From: Paramagnetospirillum magnetotacticum MS-1
GTDB taxonomy: Bacteria; Pseudomonadota; Alphaproteobacteria; Rhodospirillales; Magnetospirillaceae
NCBI RefSeq assembly: GCF_000829825.1
Contig: NZ_JXSL01000020.1
Span: 1-64,000, forward strand
Reading direction: 5' to 3'
Length of the DNA: 64,000 bases
In this document: in pieces, positions 53,507 to 62,716 of the stretch
Numbering within the stretch: the first letter of the stretch is position 1
How the letters are laid out: each line of letters starts with the position of its first letter
The notes under the pieces: model-generated
Seen by the model: the letters and a program-made list of their open reading frames with translations, nothing else
The model's database searches: none
Told to the model about the DNA's origin: nothing
Position numbers and translations under genes: made by a program

Positions 53507-56500
53507 CTAAGCCACCGCCGAGCGCATGGCGGCGATCTGGTCGGGCGTCATGGCGGCGATCTGGGTGGTGGTGAAGGCGTCGATCTGGACGGCGTTCAGC
53601 GCCTCGATCTGGGTGGCCGACAGCGCTCCCACATTGGTGGTCGACAGGCCCGCGACCTGGGTGGTGGTCAGGCCGCCCAACTGGTTGGGAGACAGGGCCG
53701 CCATCTCGGTGGTGCTGAAATTGCTGACCTGGGTGGGGGTCAGCGCTCCCATCTGGGTGGCTGACAGGGCCGCCAACTGGCCCGCCGACAGCGCCTGCAA
53801 CTGGCTGCCGGTCAGATTGGTCACCTGCTGGGTCGACAGCGACTGGACCTGGGTGATGGACAGGGCCTGAACCTGAGTGGTGGTCAGGGCGCGGATCTGC
53901 ACGCGGGTCAGCGCTCCCAATTGCTCGCTGTCCATCTGGGCGATCTGAGACGTGGTCAGGCCGCTGATCTCGGCGGGCGTCAGGGCGGCGATCTGCTCTC
54001 CCGCCAGGGCGTAGAACTGGGTGGCGTCCAGGCTGCCCAACTGTTCGGTGCTGAGGCCGACGATGCCGGTGGGCGACAGGGCGTTGACCTGGGACGGCGA
54101 CAGCGCCCCGATCTGGGTGGTGGACAAGGCCGCCAAAGCGGTGGCGGTCATGCCCCAGATGCCGATCTGCGACAGCGAGGATATCTGCTTGGTGGTCAGC
54201 GCCGTGATCTGGGTGGTGCTGAGCGATCCGATGCCACTGGCCGACAATCCGCCCAATTGGGTGGTGGTCAGGGAGTTGATCTCGGTGGCGTTTAGCCCGG
54301 CCACCTGGGTGGTGGTCAGCGATCCGATCTGGGTGGTGGTCACCGCCTGCAACTGGGTGGTGGACAGCGCGCCCAACTGGGCGGCGGTCAAGCCGCCGAT
54401 GCCGGTGGCCGACAGCGAGGTGATCTGGGTGGTGGTCAGCGCCACCAACTGGGTGGTGGACAGCGAACCGATGCCGGTCGATGTCATTCCCGCCAGTTGG
54501 GCCGCGGCCAGGGACGCCACCTGGGTGGTGGCCAGACCGTTGATCTGGGTGGCCGAAAGCGCCCCCATCTGCGCTCCGCTCAAGCCCCGCAACTGGGTGG
54601 TCGACAGCGCCCCCATCTGGGTCGCGGTCAGTCCGGTCACCGACGTGGTGGTCAGCGCCGCCAGTTGGCTGGCGGCCAGGGCGCGGGTCTGGGTCAGCGA
54701 CAGGCCGGAAATCTGCGTCGCGCTGAGCCCCATTAGCCCGGCATTGGAGAAGGCGGTCAGCGAGGTGGTGGACAATCCGCCCAACTGGGTCGCCGACAGG
54801 GCGCCCAGGCCGGTCGAACTCAGCCCCGCCAACTGGGTGGTGGCAAGCCCCGCCAGATCGGCGGTGGACAGGCCTTGGATCTGATCGCTGCCCATGGCCG
54901 CCATCTGGGCCGGGGTGAAGCCGCGCAGCTGGGTGATGGACAGGGCGTCCATCTGGGTGGCCGACAGGCTGGCCAGGGCCGTGGTGTTGAGCGCCGCCAG
55001 ATGGCTGACCGAAAGGCCGGTCATCTGGGTGGTGGACAGGCCGTCGATCTGGGTGGCGGCCAGACCGGCCACGGCGGAGACCGACAGGGCGGCGATCTGG
55101 GTGGCGCTCATGGCGCCGATCTGGGTCTCGTCCAGTTCGTCCACCTGATCGGCCAGCAATCCCCGAATCTGGGTGATGGTCAGGGCGCCCATATCGGAGG
55201 TGGTCAGCTCGCCCACCGCATCTTGGGACAATTCGCCCACCTGGGTGGCTGACAGGCCGCGCAACTGGGTGGTGGACATGGCATGGATCTGGGTGCCGGT
55301 CAGGCCCGTGATTCCGCCCGCCGAGAGCGCGGCAAGCTGGGTCGCGGTGAGCCCCGAGACCTGGGTGGTGGTCAGCGCCGCCGTCTGGGTGGCGCCCAGG
55401 CCGGAAAGCTGGGTGGTGGACAGCGAGGAGAAAGCGGTCTGGCTGAGCCCCGCCACCTGGGTCGCGGTCAGGCCGCCCATCTGGGCATTGGTCAGGACCC
55501 GAAGTTGGGCATTGGAAAGGGCCGATATCTGGCTGGCCGACAGACCCGAAAGCGCCGTCAGGCTGAGCCCCGCCACCTGGGTGGTCGACAGCGCCGCCAC
55601 CTGGGTGAGCGTCAGGCCGCTGGTCTGGGTATCGGCCAGACCGCCCAGCGCGGAGACCGACAGGGCGCGGGTCTGGGTCACCGACAGGGCAGACAGTTGC
55701 GCCGTGGACAGGGATTGCACCTGGGCCGCCTTCATGCCGGACAGCTGGGTGGCGGTCAGGGCGGCCAGGGTGGCGGTGGGCAGGCTGCCGGTCTGGGTGG
55801 TGGTCAGGGCTCCCAGTTGGGTCACGGTCAGGGCCGAAAGCTGGGTGACCGACAGATGCCCCAATCCGGTGGTGGACAGGCCGGACACGCCGCTGCTGGA
55901 CAGGGCATGGATTTGGGTGGCCGAGAGGCTGTCCATCTGGGTGAGGCCGAGCGAGGCCAACTGGGTGCCAGCCAGCGCCGCAACCTGGGTGATGGTCAGG
56001 GCCGCCAGGCCGCTGGTGGACAGGCCGGAGAACTGGACCGAATCCAGCGCGGTCAACTGGGCCGTGCTCAAGGTCCGCACCTGGGTGGCCGACAGGGCGG
56101 CCAGTTGCGTGCTGCTCAATCCGCTGACCAGGGTGCCGGACAGGCCGCCGACCTGGGTGGTGGACAGGGACGCCATCTGGGTGGCCGACAGGCCGTCGAT
56201 GCCGGTCTCGGACAGGGCGGCGATCTGGGTGGCCGAGAGCGCGTGCAACTGGGTGGTGCCCAGGCTGGCCATCTGCTCGGCCGACAATCCATCCATGGCG
56301 CCCGCGGCGATGGCGGCGATCTGGGTCGCGCCCAAGGCGGTCAGCTGGGTGGTGGCCATGGCGCCGATCTGCGCGTCGCTCAAGCCGCCGATCTGGGTGG
56401 TGGTCATGGCCCGGATGCGGGTCTCGTTGAACACCGCCATCTGGGTGGGGGCCAGGCCGCCCACCGCACCGGCCGACAGCGCGCCCATCTGGATGGCGGT

Positions 56501-59500
56501 CATGCCGGTGAGCGTGGTGGTGGACAGCGATGCCACCTGATTGGCGGTAAGGCCCCCAAGCTGGGTGGTGGACAGCGCTCCCAGATCGGTGGCCGACAGG
56601 CCCGAGACCTGATCCGGGGTCAGTGCCGCCACCTGAGAGGCGCTCCAGGCGCGCAACTGGATGGTGGACAGGGACTCGATCTGGGTGGCCGAAAGACCGC
56701 CGATGCCCGAGGCCGACAGCGCCGCCATCTGGGTCGCGCTGAAGGCGGCCAATTGGGCGGTCGACAGGCTGCCGATGGTGTCGGCGCCCATGGCCTGCAT
56801 CTGGGTCTGCGACAATCCCGCCAGTTGGGTATTGGTCAAGCCGCCAAGCTGGGCGCCATTCAGAGCCGCCAACTGGGCGGTGGCCAGCCCGCGCAACTGG
56901 GTGACGGAGAGCGCGCCCAGGGTGGCGGTGTTCAGCCCGGCAATCTGATCCAGGCTGAGGGCGGCGATCTGGGTGGGGGTCAGAGACTGAACCTGGGCGC
57001 TGCCCAATCCGGCGATCTGGGTATTGGTCATCCCGCCCAGCGCCGCGCCGGTCAGGTTGGCGATCTGGGTATTGCTCAGCGCCCCCACCTGGGTGGTGGA
57101 GAGGGATTCCATCTGTGTGGCGGTCAGGCCGCGCAGCTGGGTTGTGGACAGCCCCACCACATCCGCCGTGGACAATCCGTCCAATCCCACTTCCGACAGG
57201 GCGGAAAGCTGGGTGGCCGACAGGGCGGAGAGTTGGGCGCTGCTCAAGGCATCGATCTGGTCGGCGCTCAGCGCGCCCAGGGCTATGGTGTTCAGGCTGG
57301 CCACCTGGCTGGGCGCCAGGGCGGCCAATTGCGACGTGGTCAGGGCCTGGGCCTGGGCATCGCTCAAGCCCGCCACCTGGAAGGTGGACAGCGCCCGGAG
57401 GCGGGTGGTGCCCAGCGTGGCGATCTGGGTCTCGGTCAGGCCGCTCATGGCGGCGCCCGACAGCGCTCCCATCTGGGTGGCGGTCAGTCCATCCAGGGTG
57501 GTGGTGCTGAGCGCGCCCATCTGGGCGGCATTCAGGCCCGCCAACTGGGTGATGCTGAGGGCGGAGAGTTCGGACGAAGTCAAGCCGCCCACTTGATCGG
57601 CGGACATCCATCCGACTTGGGTGGCGCTGAGCGCATGCAGCTGGACCGAGGACAGCCCGGTGATCTGATCGCGCGTCAGGCCGCCGATTCCCGCCGCCGA
57701 CAGGGCGGCGATCTGGGTGGCGCTGAACTGGGTCGCATCCATATTGACGATGGTGTCGCCGGTCAGCCCCTGCATCTGGCTGGTGGACAGCGCCGCCAGC
57801 TGGGTGGGGCTGAAGGCGGCAAGCCGGCTGGCGTCCAGCGCCGCGATCTGCGACTGGCTGAGAGCGCGGATCTGGGTATTGGTCAGTCCGGCGATCACCG
57901 ACGTGTCCAGTCCGCCCATCTGATCGGCGCTGAGCGCGTGGATCTGGGTGGAAGACAGCGCCGCCAGCTGCGTCGGATTCAGCCCGGCGATGCCGGTGGT
58001 GGTCAGCCCGCCGATGGCCCCATTGGACAGGCCGCTCAGTTGGGTGGTGGACAGCGCCGCCAACTGACTGGTGTCGAGCTTCGACATCTGGGTGGCGGTC
58101 AGGCCGCGGACCTGTGACACCGACAGGAAGCTCAGCTCGTCCAGGTCAAGGCCGTCCAGCCCGTCTTCTGACAGGGCGCTGATCTGGGTGGACGCCAGGG
58201 CCCGCAATTGCGTGGTGCCCAGCCCGGCCACCGTGACGCTGGACAGGCCCGCCAGGGCCGAGAGGCTGAGCCCGGTGACCTGGGTGGCCGACAGCAGTCC
58301 CATCTGCGACGGTCCCAGGGCTTCCAGCTGGGTGGCGCCCAGGCCGCCGATCTGGGTGGGGGTCAGCGCCGAAAGCTGGGTCTGGTTCAGCCCGTTAACC
58401 TGGGTGACGCTCAGGCTGGCCAGTTGGGCCGCGCTCAATCCCCGCACCTGGGTGACCGAGAGACCGCCAATCTCGGTGGAATCCATCCCGGACAACTGGG
58501 CGGCGGACAAACCCGCCATCTGGGTGGGGGTCAGCGCCGAAAGCTGAGTGACGTTGAACGCCGCGACCTGGGTCTCGCTCAGGCCCGCGATGCCGTCGGC
58601 GGACAGACCCGCCACCCCCGTCGTGGTCAGGGACTCGATCTGGGTCAGGGTCATGGACCCCACCTGGGTGGCGGTCATGCCGCCCATCTGGGTGCGGGTC
58701 AGGGCCGACAGAACGCTGGCCGACAGGTTGGAAACCTGATCGGCGCTGAGATTGCCGATCTGGGTGGTGGACAGAATCCGGATCTGGCTGGTGGCCAGGG
58801 ATTCGATCTGGGTGGAAGACAGGCCGGTGACGCCGGTGGTCGACAGCGCCAGCAACTGGGTGAAGCTCAACAGGCCGATCTGGGAGGTGGACAACTCGCC
58901 CAGCGTATCGGCCCCCAGGCCGCGAATCTGGGTGGCGGTCAGCGCCGCGACCTCGGTTCCCGTCAGGCTTTGCACCTGGGTCGCATTCAAGGCGCCCAAT
59001 TGGGTGGCCGACAGGGCGCGGAGCTGGGTGATGGAAAGCTCGGCCACCTGCTCGACGCCCATGGCGCCCATCTGGGTCTCGGTCAGTCCGGCCATCTGGG
59101 TGACGGTCAAAGCCCCCATCTGGGTGGGGCTGAGCAGGGCGACCTGGGTCTCTGCTATGGCGCGCAGGGTGCCGACGCTCAAGGCCGCCACCTGCGACGG
59201 CGTCAGGGAGGCCAGCTGGGTATCGGTCAGCAGTCCCACATTGGTGGCGGACAGGGCCCGGATCTGGGCGCTGTTGAGCGCCGCGACGGCCGTGGGCGAC
59301 AGGGCGGCGACCGCCGTATCGGCCAGGGAGGAAATCTGGGTGGCGGTCAGGGCGCGCACCTGGGTCGCCGACATGTCGCCCAATTGGGTCAGGCTGAGAC
59401 CGGCCAGTTGCGTGGTGCGCAGGGCCGCCCACTGGGTCTGGGACAGCGCCGTCAGCTGATCCTGGCTCAACTGGCCCATCTGGGTGGCGGAAAGCCCGGC

Positions 59501-61960
59501 GACCTGGGTGGTGGACAGGCTGGCCAACGTGGTTGCCGAGAGACCGGACAGGGCGTCCACGGACAGGGCCGCCATCTGGGTGTCCTGCAACCCCTTCAAC
59601 TGGAGACTGGACAAATGGCTCAGTTGATCGGCGCTGAACGCCGACAGGGGATTGGCCCCCAATCCGCCCAATTGGGTGACGGTCAAAGCCTCGATCTGGT
59701 CTTCCTTTAGCAGTGAAACCCGGTCATGGCTAAGGCCCAGCAATCCGGTGGTGGACAGGGCGCTGAACTGGGTGGCGTCCAGGGACAAGAACTGCTCGTC
59801 GGTCAGTCCCCGGATATGGCCAGCGGTCAGGCCGCCCAACTGGGTGGTGCTGAGCCGGTCCAAGGTGGTCTCGGTCAACGCCGCCAACTGCTCGATGGAC
59901 AGGCCGCCCATCTGGGCCGAGGTCAGGGCCGCGATCCGGGAATCGGACAGGGTCTCGATGGCCTCGACCGACAGGCTTCTGATCTGGGTGGGCGTGAGCG
60001 AGGCCACCTGGGTGGTGCTGAGCCCGGCGATCTGGGTCGGTGTGAGGTCCGAAATCTGGGTGGGTGAAAGGCCGCGAAGCTGGGCAAGACTGAGCGCGCC
60101 CAACTGGGTGGGGCTCATGGCGCCGATCTGGTCGTCGGCCAGCCCGGCCATCTGGGTGATGCTGAACCCGGTCAGTTGGGTGGCGGTCAGGGTCGCCACC
60201 TGGGTGGGGCTCATGGCGGCGATCTGGGTGGAGGCCAGCGCGGCCAACTGGGTCTGGTTGAGCGCCCCCAATTGAGCCCCGCTCAACTGCGCCATCTGAA
60301 ACTCGTTCAGGCCGCGCAGCGCCGTGATGGATAACGCCGCCATCTGGGAGGTTCCCAGGGCGGCCAGTTGGGTCTCGTCGAATTGGGTCAGGGCCCGGAT
60401 GCCGAAACCCTTCACCTGATATTGGTTCAGCGCGGAAATCTGGGTGGCGTCGAAGCCGTGCATCTGATCAGCGTTCAGCACGCCGATCTGCGCCGCCGAC
60501 AAGGCGTTGATCTGGGTCGAGGTCATTGCCTGAATCTGACTCTGGGTCAGACCGGCCATGGCGGTCAGCGACAGGGCGGCGATCTGGGCGCCGCTCAGCG
60601 CGCCCATCTGGTCGAGGGACAGCGATCCGATTTCGGTGGCGGACAGTGCCTTGATCTGGGCGGTGCTGAACGCGCCCACCTGGGACGAGGTGAGCGCCGC
60701 CACCTGATCCTCGGATAGCCAGCCGATTCCGGTGGCCGACAGGCCACGGACCTGGGTTGCCGACAGGCCTGCGATCTCGGCGGTGGAGAAGGTGCTGAAC
60801 TGGCTGGTGCTCAGCGCCCCGATCTGGGCCGCCGACAATCCGCCGATCTGGGTGGCGTCCAGGGATTCCACCGCGCTGGTGGACAGGGCGCCGATCTGGG
60901 TGGTGCTGAACGCCGCCACTTGATTGGAGGAGAGCAGATCGATCTGTTCGGCGTCCAGTCCGGCCACGCCACGGGCGGCCAGATTGGAAATCTGGGCCGC
61001 GCTGAGGCCGGTCAGTTGGGAATCACTCAGCCCCGCCACCTGTTTGGCGGTCAGGGCGGCCAACTGGGTGGAACTCAACCCGGCCATCTGGGTGGAATTC
61101 AAGGTGGCGATGGCCGAGGTGGAGAAGAACTGGAACTGGGAGGCCCCCACCGCGGCCAGTTGGGTCTGGGAAAGCACCCCCACCTGGGTCACGTCGAAAC
61201 CCTGGATGCCGAAGGCGCTGAGCGCGGCCATCTGGCTGCTGCTGAGCGCCGCGACCTGATCGGCGCTGAGCGCGCCGGTGGCCGTCTGGGTCAGGCCGCG
61301 CGCCTGGGTGGTCGACAAGGCCGCCACCTGGGTGGGAGCGAAGGCCGGAATCTGGGTGGAGGACAGCGCCAGAATGCCAGTGATGGTGAGACCGCTCAAC
61401 TGGCTGAGGTTCAGCGAGGCCAGCGCCTCGTTGCCCAGTCCGCTCACCTGGGTGCCGTTCATGGCGGCGATCTGGCTGGACGCGATACCCGTCATCTGGG
61501 TGGGGGTCAGCGCCCCAGTCTCGGTGGAGGTCAGTCCTTTGACCTGGGTGATGGAGAGTACCGATAGCTGGGTGGGCGCCAGGGCGCGGAACTGGGTGAC
61601 CGTCATCTCTCCCAGGTCGGTGGCAGTCAGGCCCTTGATCTGCAAGGTGGAGAGCGAGGAAATGACGTCCACGCCGAAGGCGTCGAACTGGGCGTCGAGA
61701 AGAACCGAAAGCTGGTCGCCGCTGAACGCCACCTGCGACGGCGAAAGCGCCCCGATCTGCGTTTCCGTCAGCCCCGTCATCTGGGTGACGGTGAGGGATG
61801 AGAGCTGGGTGCTGCTCATCTCCTGGATCTGGGAGACGCTGAAGGCGGCGATCTGGAAGGTGCTGAGTTCGCGGATGTCCGAGGCGGTCAGGTCCCGAAT
61901 GGCCGCGCCGCTCAGTTGAGCGATCTGCGCCTCATTCAGCGACGATATGGACGAGACCAT
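53507..61960 (-). CDS. Giant octapeptide-repeat protein (2817 aa)
   Basis: The ORF codes for about 350 tandem copies of an eight-residue unit with consensus L-S/T-x-x-Q-I/V/L/M-x-A/G, for example LSATQLGALNATQVQ. Leu opens nearly every unit, Ser/Thr follows, Gln holds position 5 in most units, and a branched aliphatic or Met holds position 6. S/T-x-x-Q resembles a helix capping box, so short stacked helices forming a solenoid are plausible; beta structure cannot be excluded. N-terminus MVSSISSLNEAQIAQLSGAA has no signal peptide, and the C-terminus DQIAAMTPDQIAAMRSAVA carries no anchor. ATG 61960 has GGAGAAG 5 bases upstream. It has no operon partner. Cys is essentially absent. Function unknown; export, adhesion, structural scaffold or ice/mineral-binding roles are all unproven. 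Confidence 0.85.
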   Translation of the reverse strand: MVSSISSLNEAQIAQLSGAAIRDLTASDIRELSTFQIAAFSVSQIQEMSSTQLSSLTVTQMTGLTETQIGALSPSQVAFSGDQLSVLLDAQFDAFGVDVISSLSTLQIKGLTATDLGEMTVTQFRALAPTQLSVLSITQVKGLTSTETGALTPTQMTGIASSQIAAMNGTQVSGLGNEALASLNLSQLSGLTITGILALSSTQIPAFAPTQVAALSTTQARGLTQTATGALSADQVAALSSSQMAALSAFGIQGFDVTQVGVLSQTQLAAVGASQFQFFSTSAIATLNSTQMAGLSSTQLAALTAKQVAGLSDSQLTGLSAAQISNLAARGVAGLDAEQIDLLSSNQVAAFSTTQIGALSTSAVESLDATQIGGLSAAQIGALSTSQFSTFSTAEIAGLSATQVRGLSATGIGWLSEDQVAALTSSQVGAFSTAQIKALSATEIGSLSLDQMGALSGAQIAALSLTAMAGLTQSQIQAMTSTQINALSAAQIGVLNADQMHGFDATQISALNQYQVKGFGIRALTQFDETQLAALGTSQMAALSITALRGLNEFQMAQLSGAQLGALNQTQLAALASTQIAAMSPTQVATLTATQLTGFSITQMAGLADDQIGAMSPTQLGALSLAQLRGLSPTQISDLTPTQIAGLSTTQVASLTPTQIRSLSVEAIETLSDSRIAALTSAQMGGLSIEQLAALTETTLDRLSTTQLGGLTAGHIRGLTDEQFLSLDATQFSALSTTGLLGLSHDRVSLLKEDQIEALTVTQLGGLGANPLSAFSADQLSHLSSLQLKGLQDTQMAALSVDALSGLSATTLASLSTTQVAGLSATQMGQLSQDQLTALSQTQWAALRTTQLAGLSLTQLGDMSATQVRALTATQISSLADTAVAALSPTAVAALNSAQIRALSATNVGLLTDTQLASLTPSQVAALSVGTLRAIAETQVALLSPTQMGALTVTQMAGLTETQMGAMGVEQVAELSITQLRALSATQLGALNATQVQSLTGTEVAALTATQIRGLGADTLGELSTSQIGLLSFTQLLALSTTGVTGLSSTQIESLATSQIRILSTTQIGNLSADQVSNLSASVLSALTRTQMGGMTATQVGSMTLTQIESLTTTGVAGLSADGIAGLSETQVAAFNVTQLSALTPTQMAGLSAAQLSGMDSTEIGGLSVTQVRGLSAAQLASLSVTQVNGLNQTQLSALTPTQIGGLGATQLEALGPSQMGLLSATQVTGLSLSALAGLSSVTVAGLGTTQLRALASTQISALSEDGLDGLDLDELSFLSVSQVRGLTATQMSKLDTSQLAALSTTQLSGLSNGAIGGLTTTGIAGLNPTQLAALSSTQIHALSADQMGGLDTSVIAGLTNTQIRALSQSQIAALDASRLAAFSPTQLAALSTSQMQGLTGDTIVNMDATQFSATQIAALSAAGIGGLTRDQITGLSSVQLHALSATQVGWMSADQVGGLTSSELSALSITQLAGLNAAQMGALSTTTLDGLTATQMGALSGAAMSGLTETQIATLGTTRLRALSTFQVAGLSDAQAQALTTSQLAALAPSQVASLNTIALGALSADQIDALSSAQLSALSATQLSALSEVGLDGLSTADVVGLSTTQLRGLTATQMESLSTTQVGALSNTQIANLTGAALGGMTNTQIAGLGSAQVQSLTPTQIAALSLDQIAGLNTATLGALSVTQLRGLATAQLAALNGAQLGGLTNTQLAGLSQTQMQAMGADTIGSLSTAQLAAFSATQMAALSASGIGGLSATQIESLSTIQLRAWSASQVAALTPDQVSGLSATDLGALSTTQLGGLTANQVASLSTTTLTGMTAIQMGALSAGAVGGLAPTQMAVFNETRIRAMTTTQIGGLSDAQIGAMATTQLTALGATQIAAIAAGAMDGLSAEQMASLGTTQLHALSATQIAALSETGIDGLSATQMASLSTTQVGGLSGTLVSGLSSTQLAALSATQVRTLSTAQLTALDSVQFSGLSTSGLAALTITQVAALAGTQLASLGLTQMDSLSATQIHALSSSGVSGLSTTGLGHLSVTQLSALTVTQLGALTTTQTGSLPTATLAALTATQLSGMKAAQVQSLSTAQLSALSVTQTRALSVSALGGLADTQTSGLTLTQVAALSTTQVAGLSLTALSGLSASQISALSNAQLRVLTNAQMGGLTATQVAGLSQTAFSSLSTTQLSGLGATQTAALTTTQVSGLTATQLAALSAGGITGLTGTQIHAMSTTQLRGLSATQVGELSQDAVGELTTSDMGALTITQIRGLLADQVDELDETQIGAMSATQIAALSVSAVAGLAATQIDGLSTTQMTGLSVSHLAALNTTALASLSATQMDALSITQLRGFTPAQMAAMGSDQIQGLSTADLAGLATTQLAGLSSTGLGALSATQLGGLSTTSLTAFSNAGLMGLSATQISGLSLTQTRALAASQLAALTTTSVTGLTATQMGALSTTQLRGLSGAQMGALSATQINGLATTQVASLAAAQLAGMTSTGIGSLSTTQLVALTTTQITSLSATGIGGLTAAQLGALSTTQLQAVTTTQIGSLTTTQVAGLNATEINSLTTTQLGGLSASGIGSLSTTQITALTTKQISSLSQIGIWGMTATALAALSTTQIGALSPSQVNALSPTGIVGLSTEQLGSLDATQFYALAGEQIAALTPAEISGLTTSQIAQMDSEQLGALTRVQIRALTTTQVQALSITQVQSLSTQQVTNLTGSQLQALSAGQLAALSATQMGALTPTQVSNFSTTEMAALSPNQLGGLTTTQVAGLSTTNVGALSATQIEALNAVQIDAFTTTQIAAMTPDQIAAMRSAVA

Positions 61961-62105
61961 GGGTGCTTCTCCGACCGGACCCTAAACGATCGCGGCGATG
62001 CCTGACCTGACTTCGCGTGGCAACGCAAGAAACATGCCGAACCTTTCTTGTAAGGCGGGCCGAGGTAATTCCTCTATTCCTTATAGGGATGAACGGGGAA
62101 TCCGT

Positions 62106-62140
62106 CCCGGCAAATTTTGCCCCGTGCAGATTTTGCCGGG
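62106..62140. promoter_or_regulatory. Inverted repeat between yciB and the giant repeat gene
   Basis: CCCGGCAAA (62106-62114) and TTTGCCGGG (62132-62140) are perfectly complementary around a 17-bp centre that repeats GCA-ATTTTGCC-like text. It starts 4 bp past the yciB stop and about 150 bp upstream of the giant-gene start. It may terminate yciB (no clear T-run) or bind a regulator of the repeat protein. The rest of the 183-bp gap shows no other clear signal; a promoter for the giant gene is expected here but not identifiable with confidence. Confidence 0.5.
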
Positions 62141-62143
62141 TGC

Positions 62144-62716
62144 TTATTGCCCGGTCGGGGCCTTCTCGTCGGGCATGTGGCGGCGGATCAGCGGCATCTG
62201 GAACATCATGAAGATGAAGGTCAAGGCCATGCTGCCCGGCACCTTCCACAAGACCCAGGTGTCGAGCGACGCCACTCTGCGCACCACCTCGTTGAGCCCG
62301 GCCATGGCCAGAAAGAACAGGCAAAAGCGCAGCGACAAGACCCGCCAGCCGTCATCGTCCAGATGCAGCGCCTCGCCCAGCACCACCTTGACCGTGGGAC
62401 GGTTCAGGGCCAGCCCGCCGCCCAGCACCAGGGCGAAGAGGGCATAGACGATGGTCGGCTTCATCATGATGAAGGTTTCGTCATTCAGCCACAGGGTCAG
62501 CCCGCCGAACACGCCCACCACCAAGGCGGTGACCAGCGGCATCAAGGCGACCTTGCGGGTGAAGACATAGGACAGGACCAAAGCCACCGCCGTGGCCGCC
62601 ATCAGCGCCGCGGTGGCGGGCAACAGGCCCTTAAGCCAGTAAAGCCCCAGAAACACCGCCAGCGGACCGAAATCCACGGCGGGCTTCAGCCATTTGGGGG
62701 CCTGCGGCGCGCTCAT
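62144..62716 (-). CDS. yciB: YciB-family septation/inner-membrane protein
   Basis: A 190-residue integral membrane protein starting MSAPQAPKWLKPAVDFGPLA, with five predicted TM helices (FLGLYWLKGLLPATAALMAA, LMPLVTALVVGVFGGLTLWL). The YciB signature LNDETFIMMKPTIVYALFAL is followed by GRVLSLRFCLFFLAMAGLNE-like text (actual WRVLSLRFCLFF). YciB proteins influence cell-envelope synthesis and septation. Overlaps the glmS stop by 4 bp (ATGA), so it is translationally coupled to glmS. Confidence 0.9.
   Translation of the reverse strand: MSAPQAPKWLKPAVDFGPLAVFLGLYWLKGLLPATAALMAATAVALVLSYVFTRKVALMPLVTALVVGVFGGLTLWLNDETFIMMKPTIVYALFALVLGGGLALNRPTVKVVLGEALHLDDDGWRVLSLRFCLFFLAMAGLNEVVRRVASLDTWVLWKVPGSMALTFIFMMFQMPLIRRHMPDEKAPTGQ

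Noticed and set aside
53256..57611. A 1451-codon open frame on the minus strand within the repeat gene region
   Set aside because: It is an alternative frame of the 24-bp repeat. Because the period is a multiple of three, a frame without stops stays open over the array. Its translation is Pro/His/Arg/Asp-rich low-complexity text without conserved hydrophobic positions, it runs past the end of the real gene into the repeat element and VOC gene, and it covers only about half the array.
55283..58117. A 944-codon plus-strand ORF (and several others up to 500 codons) opposite the repeat gene
   Set aside because: Shadow frames of the 24-bp periodic DNA; Gly/Gln/Arg/His-rich translation, no ribosome site, no start or end outside the array.
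53507..61960. Possible CRISPR array or non-coding satellite because of the 24-bp periodicity
   Set aside because: Units are not separated by unique spacers, no cas genes are near, the frame stays open over 8.45 kb, and third-base changes are largely synonymous for the conserved Leu, Ser/Thr and Gln positions.
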